A stretch of 64,000 bases of DNA from Pseudomonas cavernae (GCF_003595175.1 NZ_CP032419.1:3782001-3846000); one strand, 5' to 3'. Positions 40,285-50,896 are shown, numbered from the stretch's first letter. Numbers and translations: made by a program. The notes: generated from the sequence alone by a model not told the origin.

Positions 40285-42414
40285 ATGACAACCTTCTCCC
40301 ATTTGCTTGCCCCGGGCCGCATCGGGTCGCTCGAACTGCGTAACCGCATCGTCCTGGCGCCCATGGGCGACAGCTTTGCCGAAACCGACGGGCACTGCAG
40401 CGAACGCATCCAGGCTTACTACGAGGCTCGCGCCGCTGGCGGTGCCGGCCTGTTGATCATGGGGGTGTGCGCCGTCGCCTTCCCCGCGGGCACCAACGAA
40501 CCGCATCAAGTCGGGGTGTCGTCCGATGAGTTCATTCCCGGCCTGAGCCGCGTGGCCGAACGCGTGCACAAGCACGGCGCCAAGATCGCCATGCAGTTGC
40601 AGCACGCCGGCAAAACCGCCGTGCGCGACATGGCCGAAGGCCGTCCACTGTGGGTGCCGTCGATTCCGCCAGCGATGCAAACCGACATGATGGCCGCCCT
40701 CACCCCCGAGGAGCTTGCCAGCTTTGTCAGCTCCTCGCGCCGCCGCGAAGGCGGGGTGCAACTCAAGGTGATGGACCAGGACGATATCGCCCAGATGGTC
40801 GAGTGGTTCGCCGCGGGGGCCGATCGCGCCAAGCGGGCGGGCTTCGATGGCGTGGAAATCCATGCCGGCCACAGCTACATCATCGCCGGCTTCCTCTCGG
40901 CGTATTACAACAAGCGCGAGGACAACTACGGCGGCTCGCTGGAGAACCGCGCGCGTCTGCTGCTCGAAATACTGGCCGCCGTGCGCGCGCGCGTGGGCAA
41001 TGAGTTTGCCGTCTGGCTGCGCCTGGACGCAGAGGAGATGTTCACCCCTGGCGGCATCACCCTGGCCGACGCCCAGGCCGTGGCGCGCATGGCCGAGGCG
41101 GCCGGCGCCGATGCGGTCAGCGTTTCGGCCTATGCCGCCATCACCCGTGGCGTGAACTTCACCGAAGCACCGCTGGTGCAGAAGCCGGCCGCCTTTCTCG
41201 ACTGGGCCACGGCGATCAAGCAGCAGCTGTCGATCCCGGTGATCGCCGTCGGCCGCCTGGAACCGGAGGTCGGCGATAGCGCCATCGCCCGCAACCAGTG
41301 CGACTTCATCGCCATGGGCCGCAAGCTGCTGGCCGACCCCGAGCTGCCGAACAAGCTGATCAGCGGCCAGCCGCAGGCGATCCGCCCGTGCATCTACTGC
41401 TACGTGTGCGTCAGCCAGATTTTCGTCAACCAACATGTCAAGTGCGCAGTCAACCCGCAGACCGGACACGAAGCCGAGTACGTCATCAGCCCGGCCGCTG
41501 CCGCGCAGCATGTGGTGGTGGTCGGCGGCGGCCCGGCCGGTCTCGAAGCGGCCCGTGTCGCGGCTTTGCGCGGCCACCGGGTCACCCTGCTGGAGCGCAG
41601 CGACCGCTTGGGCGGCACGCTGTTCTTCGCCGCCCTCGCCTACCCGGAGAACGGCAAGCTGCTCGACAACCTGCTGTATCAGGTGCGCAACCTGCCCATC
41701 GAGGTGCGCCTGAACACCGAGGTCAACGCTGCCCTGCTGCGCGACATGGGTGCCGAGCGGGTGATAGTCGCCACCGGCGCCCAGCGTGCCGCACCGGACA
41801 TTCCCGGCGCCAACCAGAATCACGTCTGGAGCGGTGACGAACTGCGCCGCTTGATGACCGGCGACCGCGCCGATGAAATCGCCAAGCGCAAGCTGTCGCT
41901 GACCCAGCGCACGCTGATGAAAGCCGGCAGCCTGATCGGCGTCACCGACAGCACCGAGGCCATGCAGAAGCTGTCCCACGTGTGGATGCCCCTGGGCAAA
42001 CGCGTCACCATCATTGGCGGCGGTCTGGTCGGCCTGGAACTGGCGGAGTTCCTCATCGAGCGCGGGCGTCAAGTCTGCGTGCTGGAGAGCGGCAGCCACC
42101 TGGGCCGCGAGCTAGCCATCGTGCGCCGTTGGCGGGTGCTGCACGGCATCCAGGAGCATGGCGGGCAGCTGTTGACCGGGGTAACGGTCAGCGCCATCGA
42201 AGGCGACCGCGTGCGCTATCAAACGGCAGACGGCCAGGCCGCTGAGATCCGTGGCGACTCGGTGGTGCTGGCCAGCGGCGCAATGCCCGACACGCGCCTA
42301 GGCGATGCCCTGACCAGCGCCGGGCTGAATGTCACCAGCATCGGTGACTGCCAGAGCCTCGGCTACATCGAAGGCGCCATCGCCGCCGGCCACCGCGCCG
42401 GACGCGAAGCCTGA
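40285..42414 (+). CDS. BaiCD/2,4-dienoyl-CoA reductase-like Fe-S flavoenzyme
   Basis: 709 residues in three parts: an FMN TIM barrel of the old-yellow type (RNRIVLAPMG, QLQHAGKT, HAGHSYIIAGFLS, YGGSLENRARLLLEI), a 4Fe-4S site (Cys369, 372, 375 and 387; one residue shorter between the second and third Cys than in E. coli FadH), then a FAD/NAD(P)H domain (VVVVGGGPAGLEAA and TIIGGGLVGLELAEF). This is the BaiCD/BaiH and FadH architecture; the Bai proteins oxidise or reduce the Delta4 bond of bile-acid CoA esters. In an aerobic steroid cluster it probably acts on a steroid enone or dienoyl-CoA. Monocistronic, ATG after GGGCTGAGATAACA. Confidence 0.88.
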   Translation: MTTFSHLLAPGRIGSLELRNRIVLAPMGDSFAETDGHCSERIQAYYEARAAGGAGLLIMGVCAVAFPAGTNEPHQVGVSSDEFIPGLSRVAERVHKHGAKIAMQLQHAGKTAVRDMAEGRPLWVPSIPPAMQTDMMAALTPEELASFVSSSRRREGGVQLKVMDQDDIAQMVEWFAAGADRAKRAGFDGVEIHAGHSYIIAGFLSAYYNKREDNYGGSLENRARLLLEILAAVRARVGNEFAVWLRLDAEEMFTPGGITLADAQAVARMAEAAGADAVSVSAYAAITRGVNFTEAPLVQKPAAFLDWATAIKQQLSIPVIAVGRLEPEVGDSAIARNQCDFIAMGRKLLADPELPNKLISGQPQAIRPCIYCYVCVSQIFVNQHVKCAVNPQTGHEAEYVISPAAAAQHVVVVGGGPAGLEAARVAALRGHRVTLLERSDRLGGTLFFAALAYPENGKLLDNLLYQVRNLPIEVRLNTEVNAALLRDMGAERVIVATGAQRAAPDIPGANQNHVWSGDELRRLMTGDRADEIAKRKLSLTQRTLMKAGSLIGVTDSTEAMQKLSHVWMPLGKRVTIIGGGLVGLELAEFLIERGRQVCVLESGSHLGRELAIVRRWRVLHGIQEHGGQLLTGVTVSAIEGDRVRYQTADGQAAEIRGDSVVLASGAMPDTRLGDALTSAGLNVTSIGDCQSLGYIEGAIAAGHRAGREA

Positions 42415-42420
42415 GCCTGC

Positions 42421-42446
42421 GCTGGGGCGGCTCACGCCGCCCCAGC
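42421..42446 (+). terminator. Hairpin after the flavoenzyme gene
   Basis: GCTGGGGCGG (42421-42430) and CCGCCCCAGC (42437-42446), perfect 10-bp stem. No T-run directly after; C-rich 9-bp repeats (CGCACCCCC) follow to about 42484. Confidence 0.6.
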
Positions 42447-42528
42447 CTCCCCTCCCGCACCCCCGCACCCCCGCACCCCCGCACATTTTTGTCGGCGGCG
42501 AACGCTGCCCCCGATAGCAGCGACTCGA

Positions 42529-42651
42529 ATGCAAACTCCGCCGGTCCATTCCGATTGGGCGCTGCAGCAAGCCGGTATTCTGGTCGGTGTCGGCGGAGGA
42601 CTCATGTCAACCATTGGCACACTCATGTGCGGCACTCTTACCGACCGCTAA
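42529..42651 (+). pseudogene. Remnant of an MFS transporter gene
   Basis: A 40-codon frame (ATG 42529 to TAA 42649-42651) reads LQQAGILVGVGGGLMSTIGT and continues to CGTLTDR, then stops. It aligns with LQEAGFLVGVVGGISATIGT of the transporter at 37859. It is a short internal fragment of a related gene, not a functional protein; its flanks are repeats. Confidence 0.7.
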
Positions 42652-42813
42652 TCCCTGAAACTTTCAGGGAGCAATCCCCACCCCGCCTAGCTTGTTTGAA
42701 GCGCCCGCTGCACTGCATCGGGCGTTTTGCATTGCAACGACTGACCGCATCCATCAGACCCTCCTGAAAATAAGGCCAAACCCGCCAGCCTTGTTCAGGC
42801 CGAATCAACCGGC

Positions 42814-43206
42814 AAAAAAGGGGGATGTCCCAATAACGTGTTGAGGCGTGCAGGCCCGGTAGGTGATGCCTGAGGCGATGATTCGTAGGGTGGGGCCGTA
42901 GGCGTAACCCACCGAGCAGGCTGGACGCATGTGTCCAGGGCGGCGCCGGTGGGTTACGCCCCACCCTGCAAAAGCGCTGCGCAACACTTAACCGGTACGT
43001 AGCAAAAAAAGGCGATGCCCCAATTACGTGCTGAGGCGTGCAGGTCCGGTAGGTGATGCCTGAGGCGATGATTCGTAGGGTGGGTTAGCCGTAGGCGTAA
43101 CCCACCGATCAGGCTGGACGCCGGTGTCCATGGCGGCGCTGGTGGGTTACGCCGCTTCGCGGCTAACCCACAAAAGCGCTGCGCAACACTTAACCGGTAC
43201 ATAGCC
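42814..43206. repeat. Tandem pair of about 190-bp palindromic repeats (copies 3 and 4)
   Basis: Two adjacent copies begin at 42814 and 43004 (AAAAAAGGGGGATGTCCCAA and AAAAAAAGGCGATGCCCCAA), share GTTGAGGCGTGCAGG-like and GGTGATGCCTGAGGCGATGA blocks, then the GTAGGGTGGG hairpins and an AACACTTAACCGGTAC tail. The tail matches copies 1 and 2. The interval 42415-43267 otherwise holds only the transporter remnant. Confidence 0.8.
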
Positions 43207-43238
43207 CAAAAAAAAGCCTCGCCGTTATCCGGCGAGGC
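43207..43238 (-). terminator. Rho-independent terminator for the DUF1329 gene
   Basis: GCCTCGCCG (43216-43224) and CGGCGAGGC (43230-43238) form a 9-bp stem. On the minus strand it is followed by nine T residues, 30 bp after the DUF1329 stop. Confidence 0.9.
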
Positions 43239-43267
43239 CTTGCTTGTAGCTCGTATTGCCTAAGGGG

Positions 43268-44650
43268 TTAACGCCCGTTCGCCCGCGCCGCATCGGCGGT
43301 GTACATATCCGGGGTGAACTTGCCTTCGTTGAGAATCGGGCCTTTCTTCGATTCGTTGCTCATGCCGTAGCCGGTGTACTGGCCCGAGTTGAGGTCCATG
43401 AAGAACTGCGAACCGGCCTGCCAGGCGCTCATGTCCGGGTGGTAGTAGTAGTTGATCATGGCGTGTTTCCACAGTTCGCCACGGGTGTCGTAGTTGTCCG
43501 ACATGACCGCATGCCAGGTGTCCTCGTCGAGAAACAGCACGCGTTTGCCATAGACGTGGCGATAGCTTTCTTTCAGATCGGCCTCCACGACCCAGACACG
43601 ACGCAGCTCATAACGCATGAACTCGGGGTTGGGGTGGTTTGGCGTGAGCATGTCGGCATACTTGATATCAGCCGAGTTAGGCTTGAAGGCATTGGCCGGG
43701 ATATAGATTTCACGCTTGCCGATCAGTTTCCAGTTGTAGCGCTCCGGCGCGCCGTTGAACAAACGGTCCTCATCGATGGTCATGGTGCCGTTGGTGCCGA
43801 TCATCGGCTGGTCGTAACCGTAACCGGGCAACTGGCGCACACGACGGGTCGAGGGGTTGTAGCTCCAGGCCTGACGAGCGCTGGCCTGGTAGTTGTAGGG
43901 TTCGTGCGCGATGCTCATGGTGCCGTTGTCGCGAGCGGGCTTCAAGGTGGTGTTCCAGCTCATGGCGCTGATGCCGCCTTCGGTCTTCGGCTCGACAGTC
44001 GGCGAGTTGGCCTGGGCCAAGTTACGCGCAAAGGCGCGCCCCCAACCGATGCTGCCGGTGGGCAATACCGATGCCAGATCGGTGACCTTTTCTTCGGTCC
44101 AGGCACGCGCCGGCAGTAGGTTGTTCCACAGCGCTTCGATGCCGCTTTTCGGGATCGGGAACGCAATCTGGCCGATCCCCTCAAAACCCATGCCATCATC
44201 GACCAGCTTGGCACTCTGCGCATTTTTCAGCACCCGGTCACAGACATAGTCCGGGTAGCGGAAATCGCGGTGGCCTGGGTAGACGTTCATCTTGTAGGTG
44301 GTCGGGTAACGCTTGAACAGCGCCTTCTGGCCTTCGGTCAGCTGAGCTTCGTACTGGCTCATGTTCTGCGCGGTGATCACCAGGATCGGCTTCTCGGCGG
44401 CGTATGGGTCAACCGGATGACTACCGGAAAACTTCACGTGGTTCCAGCCCGGCACCTCGCCCAGATACTTGCCGGTGTATTCGGGGATGGTGCCCTCGGC
44501 ATTACCGGCTTTCTCGGCGCCGACACAGGTCAGCTCCTTGCCGAGCTTTGCCGCTTCGTCAGGCGACACTTGCGCCAATGCACTGCCTGCCAAGCCAACA
44601 TTGACAACCATTGCAGTTACTAGCATTACGCCTGTTGTTCTTGTTTTCAT
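43268..44650 (-). CDS. DUF1329 periplasmic/outer-membrane protein
   Basis: 460 residues from ATG 44650 with AAGGAGGCAGTAC upstream. Signal peptide: MKTR, hydrophobic stretch VMLVTAMVVNVGLAGSALA, likely cleaved after ALA. The body contains DUF1329 features: EYTGKYLGEVPGWNHV, FAYPDYVCD-like RYPDYVCDRVL, FPIPKSGIEALWNNLL, and a late GKRVLFLDEDTWHAVMSDNYD. DUF1329 proteins have a LolB-like fold and accompany DUF1302 proteins and carriers; a role in moving hydrophobic substrates across the envelope is inferred. Monocistronic with its own promoter element and terminator. Confidence 0.9.
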   Translation of the reverse strand: MKTRTTGVMLVTAMVVNVGLAGSALAQVSPDEAAKLGKELTCVGAEKAGNAEGTIPEYTGKYLGEVPGWNHVKFSGSHPVDPYAAEKPILVITAQNMSQYEAQLTEGQKALFKRYPTTYKMNVYPGHRDFRYPDYVCDRVLKNAQSAKLVDDGMGFEGIGQIAFPIPKSGIEALWNNLLPARAWTEEKVTDLASVLPTGSIGWGRAFARNLAQANSPTVEPKTEGGISAMSWNTTLKPARDNGTMSIAHEPYNYQASARQAWSYNPSTRRVRQLPGYGYDQPMIGTNGTMTIDEDRLFNGAPERYNWKLIGKREIYIPANAFKPNSADIKYADMLTPNHPNPEFMRYELRRVWVVEADLKESYRHVYGKRVLFLDEDTWHAVMSDNYDTRGELWKHAMINYYYHPDMSAWQAGSQFFMDLNSGQYTGYGMSNESKKGPILNEGKFTPDMYTADAARANGR

Positions 44651-44720
44651 GTACTGCCTCCTTCGCTGGTAAGCGATTTCTGGGGTGTGACTCCATTCTT
44701 CCCGTTCTGGCGGGAAGAAC

Positions 44721-44739
44721 ATCGTCCGGAAAGACTACT
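44721..44739 (-). promoter_or_regulatory. Candidate steroid-regulon element upstream of DUF1329
   Basis: On the minus strand: AGTAGTCTTTCCGGACGAT, a perfect TAGTCT-N4-GGACGAT, 70 bp from the start codon. It is also only 3 bp from the end of the CoA-ligase gene at 44743. GGAAGAACA next to it also flanks the copy at 37704. Confidence 0.55.
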
Positions 44740-44742
44740 TAG

Positions 44743-46431
44743 TCAGCGATTGACCAAGAATTCCTTTAGCTCGCCCTTGAGCACCTTGCCCGAAGCATTG
44801 CGCGGCAAGGGCTCACGCTGGATATGAACCTGCGCAGGCACCTTGTAGGCCGCCAGGCGCTGGCCGATGAACGCGCAGATCTGTTCGCCCGACGGAGCCG
44901 GATCAGCCTCACTGCGGACGATCAACACCAGGCGCTCGCCCAGGGTTTCATCGGCGATGGCAATGGCGGCCGCCTCGATCACCCCCGGCATTTCGCAGGC
45001 ACAGGACTCGACTTCGCCGGCGGATATTTTTTCGCCGCCGCGGTTGATCAGATCCTTGGCCCGGTCGGTGATGTAGAGGAAACCCTCGCCGTCCAGATGG
45101 CCGATATCGCCGGTGTCCAGCCAGCCATCCTGCAGGGTCTCGGCACTCGCCTGAGGCAAGTTCCAGTACGCGCTCATCAGGGTCGGCGAACGCAGCCAGA
45201 TCAAGCCCTCCTGCCCTTGTGGCAGTGGCTCATGCGGGCTATCGCCGATGCGCACCTCGACAATCGGCAACGGCCAACCAACCGAGCCAGGCTTGTAGAC
45301 AAACTGGTCGCCACCGATGGCAGCGCCGATGCCATTGCTTTCGGTCAGGCCGAAACCGGCGCCAGCGATGGCCTCTGGCTTGCGCTCACGCAGGTGCGCC
45401 AGCAGGCTGCTGGTGGCCGCCGCGCCGCCCAGGCCGAGGGCGAACAGGCTGGCGGTGTCGGCGCCGCCGAAGCGCGGCGAGGTCAGCAACTGCTGCATCA
45501 TCACCGGCGCGCCGTTGAACTGGGTGCAACGCTCATCGCGGATCAGGTCGAAGGCCTTGTCCACATCCCACTTGTACATCATCACCACCCGGCGCCCGCC
45601 GCGCAGGGCCAGCAGGAATTGGGCATGCAGCCCGCTGACATGGAACAGCGGGACCGCCATCAGGCTGGTCGGAGCAAAGCCGCTTTTCATCATCGCACCG
45701 ATGCGCTCGGGCGAACTCATGGCGCCGAACATGCCCTGGAACTCCAGGGCGGTCAGCGCCTGGCACACCGCGCGATGGCTGGACAACACGCCCTTGGCGC
45801 GACTGGTGGTACCCGAGGTGTAGAGAATCAGCGCCGGGTCATCGGCCTCGATGCGCACCGCCGGAACGTCCAGCGGCGGCTCCTGCAGCAGGGTTTCGTA
45901 GCGCTGGCACAACGGCGGCACTGCCTGCCCGTCACTCAGGCCGACCACGATGCTCGGCAGCTCCAGGGTGCGCAGGTCATCGGCGAGCAGTTGCAGACGC
46001 GGTTCATCGCACAGCAGCACCGTCGCGCCACTGTCCTGCAGGCCATGGAACAACTCGTCGCGCAGGCCCCAGCTGTTGAGCGGTACGCCAACGGCGGCAC
46101 AGCGCTGGATGGCGACGAAGGCCACCAGCCAGGCCGGCTGATTGCGCATGGCAATCGCCACCCGATCGCCCTGGCGCACGCCAAAACGCTGGACCAGTTG
46201 CCCGGCCAGCCGATCGACCTGGGCGAAAAACTCGGTGAAGGTCAGGCGTTGCTGCTCCCACACCAGAAACTCGCGATCGCCGTGCTGGCGAGCGACGTCG
46301 ATCGCCTCGAGCAGGTTGGCTGCGGCATTGCGAAAGTACGCCGGCCCACCCTCGGCCGGGGTCACCACTTCAAAAGGTGCGCCCGGGGCAATCAATTGCT
46401 GCCAGGCACTCTGCCACTGTTCAAGCTTCAT
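44743..46431 (-). CDS. Acyl-CoA synthetase (AMP-forming)
   Basis: 562 residues from ATG 46431 (MKLEQWQSAWQQL) with TTTGGAG upstream; a TTG five codons earlier is an alternative. Adenylate-forming motifs: LILYTSGTTSRAKG (201-214), GFGLTESNGIG, LHTGD-type WLDTGDIGHLDGEG, and KVLKGELKEF near the end with the catalytic Lys. Last gene of the side-chain operon that encodes the Ltp2/ChsH proteins, so it probably activates a steroid side-chain acid (for example a C22 or C24 carboxylate). It differs clearly from the FadD3-like ligase at 56474. Confidence 0.87.
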   Translation of the reverse strand: MKLEQWQSAWQQLIAPGAPFEVVTPAEGGPAYFRNAAANLLEAIDVARQHGDREFLVWEQQRLTFTEFFAQVDRLAGQLVQRFGVRQGDRVAIAMRNQPAWLVAFVAIQRCAAVGVPLNSWGLRDELFHGLQDSGATVLLCDEPRLQLLADDLRTLELPSIVVGLSDGQAVPPLCQRYETLLQEPPLDVPAVRIEADDPALILYTSGTTSRAKGVLSSHRAVCQALTALEFQGMFGAMSSPERIGAMMKSGFAPTSLMAVPLFHVSGLHAQFLLALRGGRRVVMMYKWDVDKAFDLIRDERCTQFNGAPVMMQQLLTSPRFGGADTASLFALGLGGAAATSSLLAHLRERKPEAIAGAGFGLTESNGIGAAIGGDQFVYKPGSVGWPLPIVEVRIGDSPHEPLPQGQEGLIWLRSPTLMSAYWNLPQASAETLQDGWLDTGDIGHLDGEGFLYITDRAKDLINRGGEKISAGEVESCACEMPGVIEAAAIAIADETLGERLVLIVRSEADPAPSGEQICAFIGQRLAAYKVPAQVHIQREPLPRNASGKVLKGELKEFLVNR

Positions 46432-46461
46432 TTTCTTATTCTCCAAAGCATAGTCCGGGCT

Positions 46462-47256
46462 TTACACCGTCTGACGGGCCGGCGGCTGCCAGGCCACGCC
46501 GTTGATATGCGAACCACCATCGACAAACAAGGTATCGCCGGTCATGTAGCGTGACGCCTCGCTTGCCAGGAAACAGGCCACGCTGCCGATATCCAGTTCC
46601 GGGTCGCCCATACGCCCCATAGGGTTTTGTTGCAGCATCAGCGCGGCGTTTTCTGGCGCCAACGCGGCATAGCGCTCATAAGCTGGCGTGCGCGCCCCCG
46701 GGCAGATGGCGTTGACGGTGATGCCATGCACGGCCCATTCGCGCGCGGCGCTACGCGTCAGGCAGCGCAAGGCTTCCTTGCTGACGTTGTAGTCGGCCGA
46801 ATGCTGGTGGGCGTTGACCCCGTTCAGCGAGCAAAGGTTGATAATCCGCCCCCATTGTTGACGGCGCATATGCGGGAAAGCGCGCTGCATTGCCGCCAAC
46901 GGCGCGTACAAGCTGCCTCGCAAGGCACGCTCGAAGTCGGCCACGGATTTGTCTTCGAGAGCCGCCGGCTTATTGCCGAGGTAGGCGTTGTTGACCAGGA
47001 TATGCAGCGCCCCGAATTGCTCTATCACCTGATCCACCAGCGCTTGCACGCTCTGCTCTTCGGCGATGTCGCAAGGGATCACCACGGCCTTGCCGCTGCG
47101 GGCGTGGATCAATGCCTGGGTCTCGACGCTGGTTTCCGGGTTGATATCGGCGACCACCACCGTGGCGCCACTGGCCGCGTAGGCCAGGGCAATGCCGCGG
47201 CCAATCCCCTGGCCGGCGCCGGTGACAATGGCGATTTTTCCTTCGAGTGAGTGCAT
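46462..47256 (-). CDS. Short-chain dehydrogenase/reductase
   Basis: 264 residues, ATG with AAGGAGCAGCTAG upstream. Classical SDR: TGAGQGIGRG (12-21), NNAYLGN, NLCSLNG with the active-site Ser, YNVSK, and TLFVDGGSHINGV at the C-terminus. In the side-chain operon between an acyl-CoA dehydrogenase and a CoA ligase. It could oxidise a 3-hydroxyacyl-CoA or a ring hydroxyl; the substrate is not readable from sequence. Confidence 0.88.
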   Translation of the reverse strand: MHSLEGKIAIVTGAGQGIGRGIALAYAASGATVVVADINPETSVETQALIHARSGKAVVIPCDIAEEQSVQALVDQVIEQFGALHILVNNAYLGNKPAALEDKSVADFERALRGSLYAPLAAMQRAFPHMRRQQWGRIINLCSLNGVNAHQHSADYNVSKEALRCLTRSAAREWAVHGITVNAICPGARTPAYERYAALAPENAALMLQQNPMGRMGDPELDIGSVACFLASEASRYMTGDTLFVDGGSHINGVAWQPPARQTV

Positions 47257-47307
47257 CTAGCTGCTCCTTGAGAGGCTGGCAGAACCCTGCGCAGGCATGA
47301 CCCGTGG

Positions 47308-48462
47308 TCAGGCGTGCGCCTCGTCGAGTGCCGCGTAGCGCTCACAGTGAAAATCACTGTCTCCCAGGCACGCCTGGGCCACCCGTATCCGCTTGAGATA
47401 CAGGCCGACATCCAGCTCGTCGGTGACACCAATCCCGCCGTGCATCTGCACCGCTTCGTTGCTGACACGGGTGGCGGTCTCGCCGGTTTTCCACTTGGCC
47501 AGGCTGACCAGCCGTCCGCGCTCGGCAGCGCTCAGGCTGCTGTCGTCCAGCGCTGCCAGCGCCGCCATCAGCGTGCTACGGGCCAACACCAGCTCGACAT
47601 GCAAACGCGCCGCGCGGTGCTGCAAGGCCTGGAACGAACCGATCGGCGCATCGAACTGCACCCGGGTCTTGAGGTAATCGAGGGTGCTGGCGAACAGTTG
47701 CTCGGAGGCGCCAAGCAGCTCGGCGGCCAGGCACACCCGGCCGCGATCCAGCACCATATCCAGTGCCGGCCAGGCGGCTCCGGCAGCACCGAGCAGGGCA
47801 TCGCCACCCAGCTGCACGCCGTCGAACTGCAGACGTGCGCAGTTGCGCGAGTCAATCAACGACAGCGCGCTGACCTTCAGCCCCGGCGCTGTCGCCGGCA
47901 CCAGAAACACGCTGATGCCCTGCTCGTCCCCGGCCTGCCCGGAGGTGCGGGCAGCCACCAGGTAGGCATCCGCGCCCAGGCCATCGATGACGAAGCCCTT
48001 CTCGCCGTCGAGGCGAAAGCCCGCGCCGTCGGCCGTCGCGGTCAGGGCCGTGTGCAGCGGTGCATGCCGCGGCTGCTCCTCCAGCGCCAGGGCCAGACGT
48101 CGCTCGCCGCCGATCAGCGCCGTCAGCCACTGGTCCTGCTGCGCAGGCGTGCCGGCCAGGTGCAGCAACGAACCGCTGAGCACCACATTGGAGAGCAGCG
48201 GCGACGCCGAGAGGTTCTTGCCGATCTCCTCGAAAATCGGCCCCAGGCCCATGCAACCAAAATCCAGCCCGCCGAAGGCTTCCGGAAACGGAATCGCGCT
48301 CCAGCCCAGCTCCACCGCGTCCTGCCACAGCTGCGGGTCGTAACCCAGCTCGCTGGCCTCGTCGCGCAAACGACGCTGGGCAGCCACCGGGCTGCGCGCG
48401 GCGAGAAAGTCGCGGGCGCTGTCGGCCAGCAGGCTCTGTTCTTCGCTATATACCAGACTCAT
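47308..48462 (-). CDS. Acyl-CoA dehydrogenase, probable small partner subunit
   Basis: 384 residues from ATG 48462 with AAGGGGAG upstream. Acyl-CoA dehydrogenase fold with KTRVQFDAPIGSFQALQH and HGGIGVTDELDVGLYLKRI. The segment that carries the catalytic Glu in the large partner reads GRVCLAAELLGA here, without the ER motif. It follows a large-type dehydrogenase gene by 13 bp, so the two probably form one heteromeric FAD enzyme. Substrate: a steroid side-chain or ring CoA ester. Confidence 0.87.
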   Translation of the reverse strand: MSLVYSEEQSLLADSARDFLAARSPVAAQRRLRDEASELGYDPQLWQDAVELGWSAIPFPEAFGGLDFGCMGLGPIFEEIGKNLSASPLLSNVVLSGSLLHLAGTPAQQDQWLTALIGGERRLALALEEQPRHAPLHTALTATADGAGFRLDGEKGFVIDGLGADAYLVAARTSGQAGDEQGISVFLVPATAPGLKVSALSLIDSRNCARLQFDGVQLGGDALLGAAGAAWPALDMVLDRGRVCLAAELLGASEQLFASTLDYLKTRVQFDAPIGSFQALQHRAARLHVELVLARSTLMAALAALDDSSLSAAERGRLVSLAKWKTGETATRVSNEAVQMHGGIGVTDELDVGLYLKRIRVAQACLGDSDFHCERYAALDEAHA

Positions 48463-48475
48463 CGTCAAACTCCCC

Positions 48476-49663
<1,188 letters not shown>

Positions 49664-49716
49664 TCGTTCACCTAAAAGGGACGTCATTGTTGTTTTGGCT
49701 GAGTGGTTCAGACCAC

Positions 49717-50886
49717 TCAGCGCTGCGTACGTGGCATTCCCAGGCCGAACTGGGCGATCAGCTCGCGCTGGATTTCATTGGTGCCACCGCCGAACGTCAA
49801 CGTCACCGAGGCCCGCACTTCGTATTCCAGCTCGCCGAGCAGCGAGGCCGCTGCCGATCCGGCACGCACCAGGCCGCCGGCACCGACAATTGCCGAGAGC
49901 TTGCGCAGGATCTCGATGGCCGATTCCGAACCGTAGACCTTGGTAGTCGAGGCCAGTGCCACATCCATGCGGCCCTGTTCGAGGTCAGCGGCGATGCGGA
50001 AGTTGATCATCCGCATGGCCTCCAGGCGTGCATAGCACTCGGCCAGTTCGCGGCGCACCCAGGCCTTGTCGGTGGCACGGTGGCCCTGTTCATCGGCACT
50101 GCGTGCCCACATATAAACCCGGCGGAACAACCCGACCACTTTGTCCGACCAGGCACCCAGGCCCAGGCGTTCGTGGTTGAGCTGGGCGGTGATCAGTTTC
50201 CAGCCGCCATGCAGCTCACCGACCAGCATCTCACGCGGCACCCGTACGTTGTCGTAGTAGGTGGCGGCGGTGGGGTTGCTGGTGGTCGGGATCACGGTGC
50301 TGGAGAAACCCTCGGCCGTGGTGTCGAGGATCATGATCGACACGCCTTTGTGCCGTGGCCGCTCAGGATCGGTGCGCGCCGCCAGCCAGATGTAGTCGGC
50401 CGCTTCGGCTCCCGAGGTCCAGAGTTTGCTGCCATTGACCACGAAGCCGTCAGCGTCCTCGCGGGCCGTGGTTTTCAGCACTGCCAGGTCGCTGCCGGCG
50501 CCAGCTTCGGAGTAACCGATGGCGAAAATGACTTCACCGGCGGCGATCCCTGGCAGGAACTTTTCCTTCTGCAGCGCCGAGCCATGGGCCATCAAGGCCG
50601 GGCCCACGGTGCTGATGGTCACGAACGGCAGCGGTGCACCGGCGATGTTGGCTTCTTCGAAGAAGATCAACTGCTCGGTAGCGGCATAGCCCTGACCGCC
50701 GTGCTCCTTGGGCCAGCCAACGGCCAGCCAGCCGTCACGGCCCATCTTGGCGATGGTGTTGCGGTACAGCTCGCCGCCTTCCTTGCCGCGCAATTGCTGG
50801 CGCAGCTCGGGGGTCATCAGGTTCTGGAAATAGTCTCGAACCTTGAGGCGCAGAGCATGCTGTTCGGGGGTGAGATCGACGAACAT
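49717..50886 (-). CDS. FadE29-like acyl-CoA dehydrogenase (ChsE large subunit)
   Basis: 389 residues. From memory closely resembles mycobacterial FadE29/FadE26: MFVDLTPEQHAL start, GRDGWLAVGWPKEHGGQG, GYSEAGAGSDLAVLKT, NGSKLWTSGAEAADYIWLAARTDP, ATYYDNVRVP, then QLNHERLGLG with Glu239 in the catalytic position, and LTFGGGTNEIQRELIA. ChsE1-ChsE2 is an alpha2beta2 enzyme that desaturates the three-carbon side chain of C22 steroid CoA esters. The FadE28-like partner is three genes upstream at 52486. Start lies 10 bp after the aldolase gene. Confidence 0.9.
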   Translation of the reverse strand: MFVDLTPEQHALRLKVRDYFQNLMTPELRQQLRGKEGGELYRNTIAKMGRDGWLAVGWPKEHGGQGYAATEQLIFFEEANIAGAPLPFVTISTVGPALMAHGSALQKEKFLPGIAAGEVIFAIGYSEAGAGSDLAVLKTTAREDADGFVVNGSKLWTSGAEAADYIWLAARTDPERPRHKGVSIMILDTTAEGFSSTVIPTTSNPTAATYYDNVRVPREMLVGELHGGWKLITAQLNHERLGLGAWSDKVVGLFRRVYMWARSADEQGHRATDKAWVRRELAECYARLEAMRMINFRIAADLEQGRMDVALASTTKVYGSESAIEILRKLSAIVGAGGLVRAGSAAASLLGELEYEVRASVTLTFGGGTNEIQRELIAQFGLGMPRTQR

Positions 50887-50896
50887 GAGCCGCTCC

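Noticed and set aside
42456..42484. C-rich 9-bp repeats as a regulatory array
   Set aside because: Three short units directly after a terminator hairpin, with no gene following on that strand; likely slippage.
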